Assembly: GCA_020024815.1 (NCBI GenBank)
Contig: JAHHTE010000031.1
Coordinates: forward strand, 1 to 15,784
Length of the DNA: 15,784 nucleotides
Direction: 5' to 3'
DNA from: Mailhella sp.
Lineage (GTDB): Bacteria; Desulfobacterota; Desulfovibrionia; Desulfovibrionales; Desulfovibrionaceae
The notes below the pieces were generated by a model. The model was not told the DNA's origin, ran no database searches, and saw only the letters and a program-made list of their open reading frames with translations. Shown here piece after piece: positions 1 through 6,188 of the stretch (position 1 is the stretch's first letter; each line of letters starts with the position of its first letter). The position numbers and the translations under genes are program-made.

Positions 1-3
1 GGG

Positions 4-45
4 TTTTAGGGGGAGGACTTTTTATAAAAAGTCCTCCCCCTAAAA
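4..45. repeat. G-rich dispersed palindrome, copy 1
   Basis: A perfect 42-bp palindrome centred between bases 24 and 25, with an arm core of AGGGGGAGGACTTTTT. The same element recurs at 6054-6094, including the shared GGGTTTT lead-in (bases 1-7 here). It lies 24 bp beyond the stop codon of the minus-strand CGGC gene. No U-tract follows the stem on either strand (plus side is A-rich, minus side is AAAACCC), so it is not a textbook intrinsic terminator. A REP-like intergenic element sitting at operon 3' ends is the better description. The copy may extend left of the window. Confidence 0.85.
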
Positions 46-68
46 AAAAGAAATAAAAAAAAATATAA

Positions 69-419
69 CTATTTTGAAGGTTGATGGCTATATTCAAGAA
101 CAGGGATTTCATCACCAACTTTTGCTCTAATGGCTTTTAACATTAAACCTTTATTAGGACATGGAAAACCAATAGGAGTACCTTTTCCAATACAAGAAGC
201 AAGCATAATAACTTCTGCACCACGATCAACGAGCATTTTTGCACGAGTTACAGCTTTTTTACCAGGACAACCACCACAGCTTACAAAACCAACAACTTCG
301 CATGCACCAATTTCATTTTCAGCTAAAGAACCAGAACCTTCTGCTGCTGTTACAAAATCTCTTGTTCCTGGACACATATCTTCAGTTTGTTGACATCGAA
401 TTATACCTAATTTTTTCAT
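69..419 (-). CDS. CGGC-domain protein (putative metal-binding)
   Basis: A 116-residue soluble cysteine-rich protein. The centre carries the family-naming motif VSCGGCPGKK (Cys48 and Cys51). Other cysteines are at 9, 16, 40, 76 and 87, in the spacing expected of the CGGC domain family, small proteins common in anaerobes and thought from the cysteine pattern to bind metal. The exact function is unknown. The open frame extends upstream to 503, but the start at 419 is chosen because an AGGAG lies 7 nt before this ATG and family homology (MKKLGIIRC) begins there; the extra N-terminal residues read like translated AT-rich leader. It is divergent from the metallolyase operon and transcribed alone. 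It could have a redox role rather than metal handling; no partner gene here decides this. Confidence 0.85.
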   Translation of the reverse strand: MKKLGIIRCQQTEDMCPGTRDFVTAAEGSGSLAENEIGACEVVGFVSCGGCPGKKAVTRAKMLVDRGAEVIMLASCIGKGTPIGFPCPNKGLMLKAIRAKVGDEIPVLEYSHQPSK

Positions 420-450
420 AATAACACTCCTAAAAAACAAATACAAAAAT

Positions 451-479
451 ATTTTGTTCCTTTTAAATTCCAAAGTCAA
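451..479 (-). promoter_or_regulatory. Putative promoter of the CGGC gene
   Basis: On the minus strand, TTGACT (474-479) is followed after 17 nt by CAAAAT (451-456, 4 of 6 matches to the -10 consensus). This would give an AT-rich leader of about 25 nt before the ATG at 419. The -35 is good and the -10 is weak. The match is inferred from sequence only. Confidence 0.4.
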
Positions 480-511
480 TAAATAAAAAATTTTTTTTAA
501 CATTGAACCCT

Positions 512-541
512 TTGACTAATGTAATAAAAAAAGGCTAATAT
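512..541 (+). promoter_or_regulatory. Putative promoter of the metallolyase-dsbA-ribF-nikR-folE2 operon
   Basis: TTGACT (512-517) and TAATAT (536-541) are separated by 18 nt, giving a predicted start near 548 and a leader of about 37 nt. A GGAG at 576-579 precedes the ATG at 585. No dyad or riboswitch-like fold is apparent in the short leader, so constitutive or activator-free expression is plausible. Confidence 0.5.
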
Positions 542-584
542 ATTAAATGAACAATAAAATTTATAAATACACAATGGAGTGATT

Positions 585-2414
585 ATGTCTATTATTTACA
601 AAAATTCTGCTTCTCGCTCACTTACTATTGAAGAACGTGAAAATCCTCAATTATACCGTGATGTATTTCCTTATTCTAAAGTTGGAAGAATTGAATTTGA
701 TGATATAATTATCCCTCCTCGCCCTACTACTCCATTTTTTATTACAGATACAACCTTTCGTGATGGACAACAAGCACGTCCTCCTTATAGTGTAAAACAA
801 ATTGCTCGAATGTATGATTTATTACATAAACTTGGTGGAAAAAGTGGACTTATCCAAGCATCTGAATTTTTTATGTATTCTCAAAAAGATAGAAAAGCCA
901 TAGAAACTTGTCGTGCTAGAGGATACCGTTTCCCACGAGTTACAGGCTGGATACGAGCTAATCTTGACGATTTAAAAATTGCTAGAGATATGGAATTTGA
1001 TGAAGTTGGAATGCTTACTAGTGTTTCTGACTATCACCTTTATTTAAAGCTTGGCAAAAATCGTCAAACTGCCATGAATGATTATTTAAAACTTGTAGAA
1101 CAAGCACTTGATTGGGGCATTGTGCCACGTTGCCATTTTGAAGATATAACAAGAGCTGATATTTATGGTTTTTGTTTACCATTTGCTCATAAACTTATGG
1201 AACTTTCAAAACAAGCCTCTATGCCTGTAAAAATTCGTCTTTGTGATACATTAGGCTTTGGCGTACCATATTCAGGTGCAGCATTGCCTCGTTCTGTACA
1301 ACGTATTGTACGAGCTTTTACTGATGAAGCTGGTGTTCCTGGTGAATGGCTTGAATGGCATGGACATAATGATTTTCATAAAGTTCTTGTTAATGGTGTT
1401 ACAGCTTGGCTTTATGGTTGTGGTGCTGTTAATGGAGCATTACTTGGCTTTGGAGAAAGAACAGGAAACCCTCCACTTGAAGCATTGGTTATTGAATATA
1501 TTTCTTTAACTGGTAATGATGAAGCAGCAGATACTGCTGTTATTTCTGAAATTGCAGATTTTTTTGAAAATGAACTTGAATATAAAATTCCTGCTAATTA
1601 TCCATTTGTAGGAGCTGAATTTAATGCAACAGCAGCAGGAGTGCATATTGATGGTTTAGCTAAAAATGAAGAAATTTATAACATTTTTGATACAAAGAAA
1701 ATTTTAGGAAAACCTGTACCAATTATTATTACAGATAAAGCTGGAAGAGCTGGGGTTGCTTATTGGCTTAATCATCACTTTAAACTTGAAGGTGATAACA
1801 AAATTAGCAAACAACACCCTGCTGTTGGTAAGCTTTATACTGAAATTATGAAAGCCTATGAAGAAGGTAGAAATACTTCTTTCTCAACAAAAGAAATGAT
1901 TGTTTTAGCAAAACGTTATTTACCTGAACTTTTTGTATCAGAATTGCAAAAAATCAAACGTCTTGCTGGAGATCTTGCAGCTCATGTTATTACAAAACTT
2001 GCAAGTGTATGTACTACAAATGAAAATGATAATGAAACACAAAATGCTATGAAACTTTTTGTGCAAAATTATCCTTTTATTCAATTCCTTACATTAATTG
2101 ATGATAAAGGAAAACTTCTTGAAGCTGTGATCACTGATCCAAGTTATCAAGAAAAATATGGAAATTTACCTAAAAAAGGTTATGATTATTCCAATCGTGA
2201 ATGGTTCAAAAAACCTCTTGCTGATGGAAAACTACATATAAGCGATCTTTATCAATCACAATATACAGGAAAATTAATTATTACAGTTTCTATTGCTGTA
2301 ACCAATAAACATGATGATATTACAGGTGTTCTTTCTGCTGATATTCAATTAGAAGAAATTTTAAAACATGAGGCAGAATTAGAAGCTGATGAAAAAAATA
2401 CTGATGATGAATAG
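585..2414 (+). CDS. DRE-TIM metallolyase (Re-citrate synthase / isopropylmalate synthase-like) fused to a Cache domain
   Basis: A 609-residue protein with two parts. Residues about 50-320 form an HMGL-like TIM barrel of the acetyl-CoA-dependent Claisen family. It has DTTFRDGQQ (catalytic Arg59, metal-ligand Asp60), the HGHND metal motif near residue 259, and GERTGNPPLE closing the barrel. Residues about 455-595 are not a LeuA-type dimerisation/regulatory domain. They look like a Cache sensor: a long helix, then LTLIDDKGKLLEA, YDYSNREWF and ITGVLSADI. No signal peptide or membrane span is visible, so this Cache domain would be cytosolic. The start at 585 is chosen from GGAG at 576-579; the frame is also open to a GTG at 579. 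The family includes isopropylmalate, citramalate, homocitrate and Re-citrate synthases. Re-citrate synthase is my preferred guess because such enzymes occur in Desulfovibrio-type anaerobes, but the substrate cannot be fixed by eye. It is first in an operon, 8 bp before the dsbA-like gene. Confidence 0.8.
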   Translation: MSIIYKNSASRSLTIEERENPQLYRDVFPYSKVGRIEFDDIIIPPRPTTPFFITDTTFRDGQQARPPYSVKQIARMYDLLHKLGGKSGLIQASEFFMYSQKDRKAIETCRARGYRFPRVTGWIRANLDDLKIARDMEFDEVGMLTSVSDYHLYLKLGKNRQTAMNDYLKLVEQALDWGIVPRCHFEDITRADIYGFCLPFAHKLMELSKQASMPVKIRLCDTLGFGVPYSGAALPRSVQRIVRAFTDEAGVPGEWLEWHGHNDFHKVLVNGVTAWLYGCGAVNGALLGFGERTGNPPLEALVIEYISLTGNDEAADTAVISEIADFFENELEYKIPANYPFVGAEFNATAAGVHIDGLAKNEEIYNIFDTKKILGKPVPIIITDKAGRAGVAYWLNHHFKLEGDNKISKQHPAVGKLYTEIMKAYEEGRNTSFSTKEMIVLAKRYLPELFVSELQKIKRLAGDLAAHVITKLASVCTTNENDNETQNAMKLFVQNYPFIQFLTLIDDKGKLLEAVITDPSYQEKYGNLPKKGYDYSNREWFKKPLADGKLHISDLYQSQYTGKLIITVSIAVTNKHDDITGVLSADIQLEEILKHEAELEADEKNTDDE

Positions 2415-2422
2415 GATTTAAC

Positions 2423-3199
2423 ATGAAAAAACTTTTAACAAGTGGACTTATATTTGGACTTTCTTTAGTAGCTCTTTCCCCTGCTTATGCTGAAAATAAA
2501 ATAGATAAAGAAGCTTTAAAAAAAATGCTTATTGAAGTATTAAATGAAAATCCTGATATTCTTTTTGATATTATGCAAAAGAATAATGAGGAATTTATCA
2601 AAACAATTACAAATGCTTCTAAATCTGTTCGTGAAAATGAATTAAGTAATCAATGGCAAAAAGATATAAAAGTTGAAAAAAAGTTTGTTAGTGAAAATCG
2701 CCCTACCTTAGGAAATGAAAATGCTACCAATACAATTTATATTTTTTCAGACTTTTTATGTAGCTATTGCCAAAAATCTGCACAAATAGTAGAAAGCTTT
2801 ATACAAAAACATAATGATGTAAAATTAGTATTTAAAGCATATCCTAAAAATGAAGCTGGCAAACTTGCAATGCGTTGGTTTTACTATTTAAATCAAAAAG
2901 ATAGTAAAAAAGCATGGCAATTACATGATACTATATTTGTACATCAACAAGCTTTTGGTGCAAGCCCTCTTGCTGTTTTAAAAGAAATAGTACGTCAGCA
3001 AGGATTTGATGCTGAAGACATTACAAAGGAAGTAGAAAAAAATAAAGCTAGTCTTGATGCTATGATTGATCAAGATTTAAAAGAAGTAAAAAAATATAAT
3101 ATTCAAGGTACTCCTTATATGTTTATCAATAATCTTGTTCTTATTGGAGCACAAGATTTAGCTACTTTAGAAAGTGCTTTAAATTTTTCAAAAAAATAA
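2423..3199 (+). CDS. Periplasmic DsbA-family thioredoxin-fold protein
   Basis: A 258-residue secreted thiol-disulfide protein. A signal peptide (about residues 1-23: KK, hydrophobic run, cleavage after AYA) is followed by a helical N-terminal extension (about 27-95, containing LNENPDILFDIM) and then a DsbA-like thioredoxin fold. The active site is CSYC (Cys113, Cys116), after FSDFL. The cis-proline loop is GTPYMF (Thr230-Pro231). The N-terminal extension resembles that of ScsC/Com1-type DsbA relatives, where it can mediate oligomerisation. Whether this one is an oxidase or an isomerase cannot be told from sequence. AGGA lies 7 nt before the ATG. The stop codon is separated from the ribF start by a single base, so the genes are probably translationally coupled. 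No DsbB or DsbD partner is present in the window. Confidence 0.87.
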   Translation: MKKLLTSGLIFGLSLVALSPAYAENKIDKEALKKMLIEVLNENPDILFDIMQKNNEEFIKTITNASKSVRENELSNQWQKDIKVEKKFVSENRPTLGNENATNTIYIFSDFLCSYCQKSAQIVESFIQKHNDVKLVFKAYPKNEAGKLAMRWFYYLNQKDSKKAWQLHDTIFVHQQAFGASPLAVLKEIVRQQGFDAEDITKEVEKNKASLDAMIDQDLKEVKKYNIQGTPYMFINNLVLIGAQDLATLESALNFSKK

Positions 3200-3200
3200 A

Positions 3201-4178
3201 ATGACAAAAACACCTAGTATTATAACTATTGGTAATTTTGACGGTGTTCATTTAGGACACCGTCATCTTATTAATACCATGATAGATTTTTCTCAATCAA
3301 AAAATAATAGAGAAGAATTTTTTCAAACGCATACACATATAAAAGAAAATTATACAGTAGATATAACATTAAACCCACAACCTATTATTATAACGTTTAC
3401 GCCTCATCCTGCTGCTGTTTTAGGTAATAAATTCTATATCCCTCTTATGACCTATGCAAAACGTTCTGAATATTTACATGAAATTTCTCAAGCAAATATT
3501 CAAGAAATTCCTTTTACTAAAGAATTTGCAAAAAAAACAAGCCGTGAATTTTGTGAGTTTTTAGTAAAAGAATATAATTTAGCTATTCTTTTTATTGGCT
3601 ATGATTTAAAAATAGGTTCTGATAGAGCAAATAAAGATATTCTGATACAACACGGAAAAGAATTAGGTTTTGCTGTTTATGCCCATGAACCCATTCTAAA
3701 TAATACGCAAGAAATTATAAGTAGTACCAAAATACGAGAAGCACTACTTGAAGGACAAATTCAAAAAGCAAATAGTATGCTTGGATATGCCTATACTCTT
3801 TCTGGTATTGTTGAGCATGGGTTTAAACGTGGTGGTAAATTATTAGGATTTCCCACTGCAAATTTATCTGAAGATACACTTATTGTTCCTCAAAAAGGTG
3901 TATATGCCACAAAAGTAAAAATATTGGATAATAAATTTCCTCTGCAATATAATGCTGTTACTAATATTGGTTATAATCCTACCTTTAATGGCAATACACG
4001 CACTATTGAAACCTTTATTATTGACTTTAATGCAGATATTTATGATTATCAAATAGAAGTTTCTTTTTATGATTTCATACGCACAGAAGAAAAATGCTCT
4101 TCCTTAGAAGAACTAAAAGCAAAATTACAAAGTGATGTTGAATGTGCAAAATCATTTTTTAGAGGTAATTATGAGTAA
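3201..4178 (+). CDS. ribF: Bifunctional riboflavin kinase / FAD synthetase
   Basis: A 325-residue cytosolic enzyme that phosphorylates riboflavin to FMN and adenylylates FMN to FAD. The N-terminal FAD synthetase half shows the nucleotidyltransferase motif IGNFDGVHLGH (10-20), TFTPHP (about 65-70) and SSTKIREAL (174-182). The C-terminal flavokinase half has GFPTANL (216-222) followed by KGVYATKV. The segment between the GH motif and TFTPHP is longer than usual: about 20 extra, hydrophilic residues around 30-60 (rich in His, Asn and Glu) look like an insertion. The ATG lies one base after the preceding stop. The stop codon overlaps the nikR start by 8 bp. FMN made here would serve flavoproteins in general, including the flavodoxin of the heme operon; that link is inference. 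Confidence 0.95.
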   Translation: MTKTPSIITIGNFDGVHLGHRHLINTMIDFSQSKNNREEFFQTHTHIKENYTVDITLNPQPIIITFTPHPAAVLGNKFYIPLMTYAKRSEYLHEISQANIQEIPFTKEFAKKTSREFCEFLVKEYNLAILFIGYDLKIGSDRANKDILIQHGKELGFAVYAHEPILNNTQEIISSTKIREALLEGQIQKANSMLGYAYTLSGIVEHGFKRGGKLLGFPTANLSEDTLIVPQKGVYATKVKILDNKFPLQYNAVTNIGYNPTFNGNTRTIETFIIDFNADIYDYQIEVSFYDFIRTEEKCSSLEELKAKLQSDVECAKSFFRGNYE

Positions 4179-4635
4179 TCTTACTCGTTTTGGTGTTTCT
4201 ATTGAATCTAATCTTGTTGAAGCTTTTGATGCTCTTAGTAAAATAAAAGGCTTTGCTAATCGTTCCGATGCATTACGCCAATGTATGAGAAATGCATTAC
4301 AAGAAGAAGCAAGCCAAAATCCTCAAGCTATTGTAAGTGGTGTTTTAAGTGTTATCTATGATCATCATAATAGCGATTTACCTAAAAAACTCACTGCATT
4401 ACAACATGAAGTACATGAACTTGTAATGACAAGTATGCATGTGCATTTAGATTTATACCATTGTTTAGAAGTTATGATTTTAAAAGGTCAAAATCAAAAA
4501 GTACAAGAATTAGCAGATAAACTTTCTACTGTTCGCGGTGTATTACAAGCAAATCTTGCTATTACAAGTTTAGATTCATTAAATTCCACTGCTTATGAAC
4601 ATACACATAATAACGAACAGCACAAACATGATTAA
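4171..4635 (+). CDS. nikR: Nickel-responsive transcriptional regulator NikR
   Basis: A 154-residue repressor. Residues 1-45 form a ribbon-helix-helix DNA-binding domain (LTRFGVSIESNLVEAFD, then RSDALR). The rest is an ACT-like nickel-sensing domain. All four square-planar nickel ligands of E. coli NikR are present with conserved spacing: His79, His90, His92 and Cys98, the last three within MHVHLDLYHCLEV. The C-terminus is a short His/Asn-rich tail (EHTHNNEQHKH) that could also bind metal. The start at 4171 is chosen over the upstream in-frame ATG at 4132 because GAGG precedes it and the family begins at this residue. It overlaps the ribF stop by 8 bp, suggesting coupling. No nickel transporter, hydrogenase or urease gene is visible here, so its targets lie elsewhere. 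Confidence 0.93.
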   Translation: MSNLTRFGVSIESNLVEAFDALSKIKGFANRSDALRQCMRNALQEEASQNPQAIVSGVLSVIYDHHNSDLPKKLTALQHEVHELVMTSMHVHLDLYHCLEVMILKGQNQKVQELADKLSTVRGVLQANLAITSLDSLNSTAYEHTHNNEQHKHD

Positions 4636-4643
4636 GGTTTGAT

Positions 4644-5453
4644 ATGAATAAACAATGCTCCCACTTAGAAGATGTGCAAAGTAGTAAAGCAACATATTCC
4701 CTTGCTATTGATAGAGTTGGTATCAAAGATTACCATATACCCCTTGTAGTTAAAGACTTAGCAAATGAAAAACAACATAGTGTTGCAAAAGTTGATATGG
4801 CTGTTGATTTACCAGCGGATTTCAAAGGTACACACATGAGCCGCTTTATTGAAGCAATGGAAGAATGGAAAGAAAATTCCTCTGATAGACTTGATTATTC
4901 TTCTATGAAAATGCTTTTAGAACGTGTTCGTACTAAATTAGATGCTCAAAAAGCATATATAAAATTCTCTTTTCCCTATTTTATCACAAAAACAGCTCCT
5001 GTAAGTAATGCAAAAGCTTGTGTTGATTATCAATGCTCTTTTACTGGAGAATGGGATAAAAAAGAGGAAAAACCTAATTTTCTTATTGAAATTGAAGTGC
5101 CTGTAACAACTGTTTGCCCTTGTTCTAAAGCTATTAGCCAATATGGGGCTCATGGGCAAAGAACAATTATAAAAATGCAAATCAAATTAACTAAATTTTC
5201 TTGGCTTGAAGAATTTATTCATATAGCTGAAAAAGCTGGTTCTGCTCCTATTTATTCAATATTGAAACGACCTGATGAAAAATTTGTTACAGAACAAGCC
5301 TATGAAAATGCGTATTTTGTAGAAGATGTTGTGCGTAATGTTGTAAATAGTCTTGAAAAACATGAACATGTTGAATGGTATAAAGTTGAAGTTGAGAGCC
5401 ATGAATCTATTCATGGGCATAATGCTTTTGCTGTTATTGAGAAAAAAATATAA
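4644..5453 (+). CDS. folE2: GTP cyclohydrolase I type B (FolE2)
   Basis: A 269-residue enzyme converting GTP to 7,8-dihydroneopterin triphosphate, the first step to tetrahydrofolate and to queuosine. Diagnostic segments are KGTHMSRF (61-68) and the active-site VCPCSKAIS (Cys158 and Cys160) followed by YGAHGQR. FolE2 is unrelated in sequence to zinc-dependent FolE and is known for relaxed metal use. Full length. AAGG lies 7 nt before the ATG, and the gap from the nikR stop is 8 bp. It is last in the five-gene plus-strand unit, and no classical hairpin/U-tract follows within 140 bp. The first strong terminator downstream is at 6121-6154. Adjacency to nikR may reflect metal economy, but nothing in the sequence shows that NikR controls it. 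Confidence 0.95.
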   Translation: MNKQCSHLEDVQSSKATYSLAIDRVGIKDYHIPLVVKDLANEKQHSVAKVDMAVDLPADFKGTHMSRFIEAMEEWKENSSDRLDYSSMKMLLERVRTKLDAQKAYIKFSFPYFITKTAPVSNAKACVDYQCSFTGEWDKKEEKPNFLIEIEVPVTTVCPCSKAISQYGAHGQRTIIKMQIKLTKFSWLEEFIHIAEKAGSAPIYSILKRPDEKFVTEQAYENAYFVEDVVRNVVNSLEKHEHVEWYKVEVESHESIHGHNAFAVIEKKI

Positions 5454-5599
5454 AAATTCTTTTCTTCTTTTATTCTATTAAACATAGACATAACATTTTA
5501 TATCGTAATACCTAACTAGGGTGTATTTCTAAATTAATTTTTTTTTATTTATATCACATTTTCTTCTTTATTCTACTATTACATAGTATCACGTTTAAT

Positions 5600-5667
5600 A
5601 AGGGGTTTCACCCCTTAGACCCGACCAAAGGGGAAACGAGGGGCAAGCCCCTTGTGTTTTCCCCTTG
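5600..5667. repeat. G/C-rich nested hairpin cluster
   Basis: The first hairpin is AAGGGGT / ACCCCTT with a TTC loop (5600-5616). The second is an outer stem, AAGGGGAAA against TTTCCCCTT (about 5627-5666), enclosing an inner AGGGG/CCCCT hairpin (5639-5652). The pattern resembles REP-type extragenic palindromes. TTGTGTTTT after the inner hairpin is a poor U-tract, so weak termination of the folE2 transcript is possible but not convincing. Confidence 0.55.
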
Positions 5668-5710
5668 CTTTAATCGTTGCGACGCAGGAAGCTACGAATA
5701 AAGACAGCAA

Positions 5711-5952
5711 TTAGTAACGCAAAATTTAAACTACATAAACCGCTGTCGCTATCCGTAAGGCTCATTCTTCGCCAACGGCTACCGCTGAAACCCAAACGCA
5801 ACCCCCTTACGCTCCATACTTTTACGCGAGCTTTGCCCGCTCCAAAGAATGTCGCTTTTATTTTCATAAATCATAAGTAACTGCTATTTGTTTGGGTTTA
5901 TGCGGTATCCGGTAGCGATAGCGGTTTATGTAAGTTAATTTTGCGTTATTAG
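5711..5952. repeat. Long imperfect inverted repeat (MITE-like)
   Basis: The left arm at 5711-5754 (TAACGCAAAATTTAAAC, then CATAAACCGCTGTCGCTA) is matched in reverse complement by 5909-5952 with only a few mismatches and a one-base indel. A second, inner pair, ACCGCTGAAACCCAAACGC (5781-5799) against about 5889-5908, nests inside it. The arms enclose about 85 bp of unpaired centre. The layout is that of a small non-autonomous element or of a large structured RNA. No target-site duplication is recognisable at the ends. Confidence 0.65.
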
Positions 5953-5953
5953 T

Positions 5954-5982
5954 GTGTGTTTCTAAATAATTTGGAAACACAC
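5954..5982. repeat. Dyad GTGTGTTTC-N11-GAAACACAC
   Basis: A perfect 9-bp inverted repeat with an 11-nt AT-rich spacer. Relatives of the half-site are nearby: CTAGGGTGTATTTCTA at 5516-5531, TTAGTGTGTGTTTCTA at 5949-5964 and, on the minus strand, TTAGGGAGTGTTTCTA at 5983-5998. It may be a protein-binding dyad or part of a repeat family; neither is established. Confidence 0.5.
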
Positions 5983-6002
5983 TAGAAACACTCCCTAACA
6001 AA

Positions 6003-6032
6003 AACATTCCTTTTGTTCATAAAAGGAATGTT
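6003..6032. repeat. 12-bp perfect stem-loop
   Basis: AACATTCCTTTT (6003-6014) pairs perfectly with AAAAGGAATGTT (6021-6032) around a 6-nt loop. It is AT-rich. No U-tract follows directly on the plus strand, and only a short interrupted one on the minus strand, so it is at most an auxiliary terminator for either convergent operon. Confidence 0.5.
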
Positions 6033-6053
6033 AAATTAAAAGTTTTTGAAAGG

Positions 6054-6094
6054 GGGTTTTAGGGGGAGGACTTTTGCAAAAGTCCTCCCCCTAA
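6054..6094. repeat. G-rich dispersed palindrome, copy 2
   Basis: A perfect palindrome at 6059-6094 centred between 6076 and 6077. It is the same element as bases 1-45: both begin GGGTTTTAGGGGGAGGACTT. The centres differ (TTTTTATAAAAA in copy 1, TTTTGCAAAA here) yet both stay self-complementary. It lies between the convergent ends of folE2 and tonB. Confidence 0.85.
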
Positions 6095-6120
6095 TAAATT
6101 CCAAAAAGCTAAAAAATAAC

Positions 6121-6154
6121 AAAAAAAAGCAATGTATACACATTGCTTTTTTTT
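6121..6154. terminator. Bidirectional intrinsic terminator
   Basis: Stem GCAATGT (6129-6135) / ACATTGC (6140-6146) with a 4-nt loop, flanked by A8 (6121-6128) and T8 (6147-6154). It therefore has a U-tract in both directions, the classic symmetrical form between convergent units. It lies 34 bp beyond the tonB stop and should end the heme operon. It is also the first convincing stop for transcription from folE2. Confidence 0.9.
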
Positions 6155-6188
6155 GTTCCTGATAATCTCTAAAAAATAGAGAAAAATT

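Larger units (their letters stand above)
5454..6120. other. Repeat-rich non-coding island between convergent operons
   Basis: There is no supportable gene here. The segment mixes AT-rich ends with a clearly more G+C-rich centre (about 5600-5850). It contains, in order: an imperfect direct repeat (5458-5486 and 5559-5586, TTTTCTTC...ACATAG); a G/C-rich hairpin cluster (5600-5667); a long nested inverted repeat (5711-5952); two small stem-loops (5954-5982, 6003-6032); and the second copy of the G-rich palindrome (6054-6094). Two overlapping reading frames of 65-67 codons lie entirely inside the inverted repeat and are unlikely to be real. The composition differs from the flanking genes. Confidence 0.75.

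Noticed and set aside
1..45. Classical intrinsic terminator for the CGGC gene
   Set aside because: The hairpin is strong but neither strand has a U-tract directly after it; kept as a palindromic repeat instead.
420..503. N-terminal extension of the CGGC gene
   Set aside because: Extra residues come from AT-rich leader DNA containing the promoter; an AGGAG-preceded ATG at 419 fits the family start.
5670..5880. Two overlapping opposite-strand frames of 65-67 codons
   Set aside because: They lie wholly within the inverted repeat, read as low-complexity Arg/Lys/Leu sequence, lack ribosome sites and resemble translated repeat DNA.
5954..5982. Dyad as a NikR operator
   Set aside because: It is a clear inverted repeat and nikR is nearby, but the half-site and the 11-nt spacing do not match NikR sites I know, and it is not ahead of a nickel gene.
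5454..6120. CRISPR array or tRNA gene in the intergenic island
   Set aside because: Repeats are not regularly spaced with unique spacers, and no cloverleaf with TTCGA-type arm is visible.
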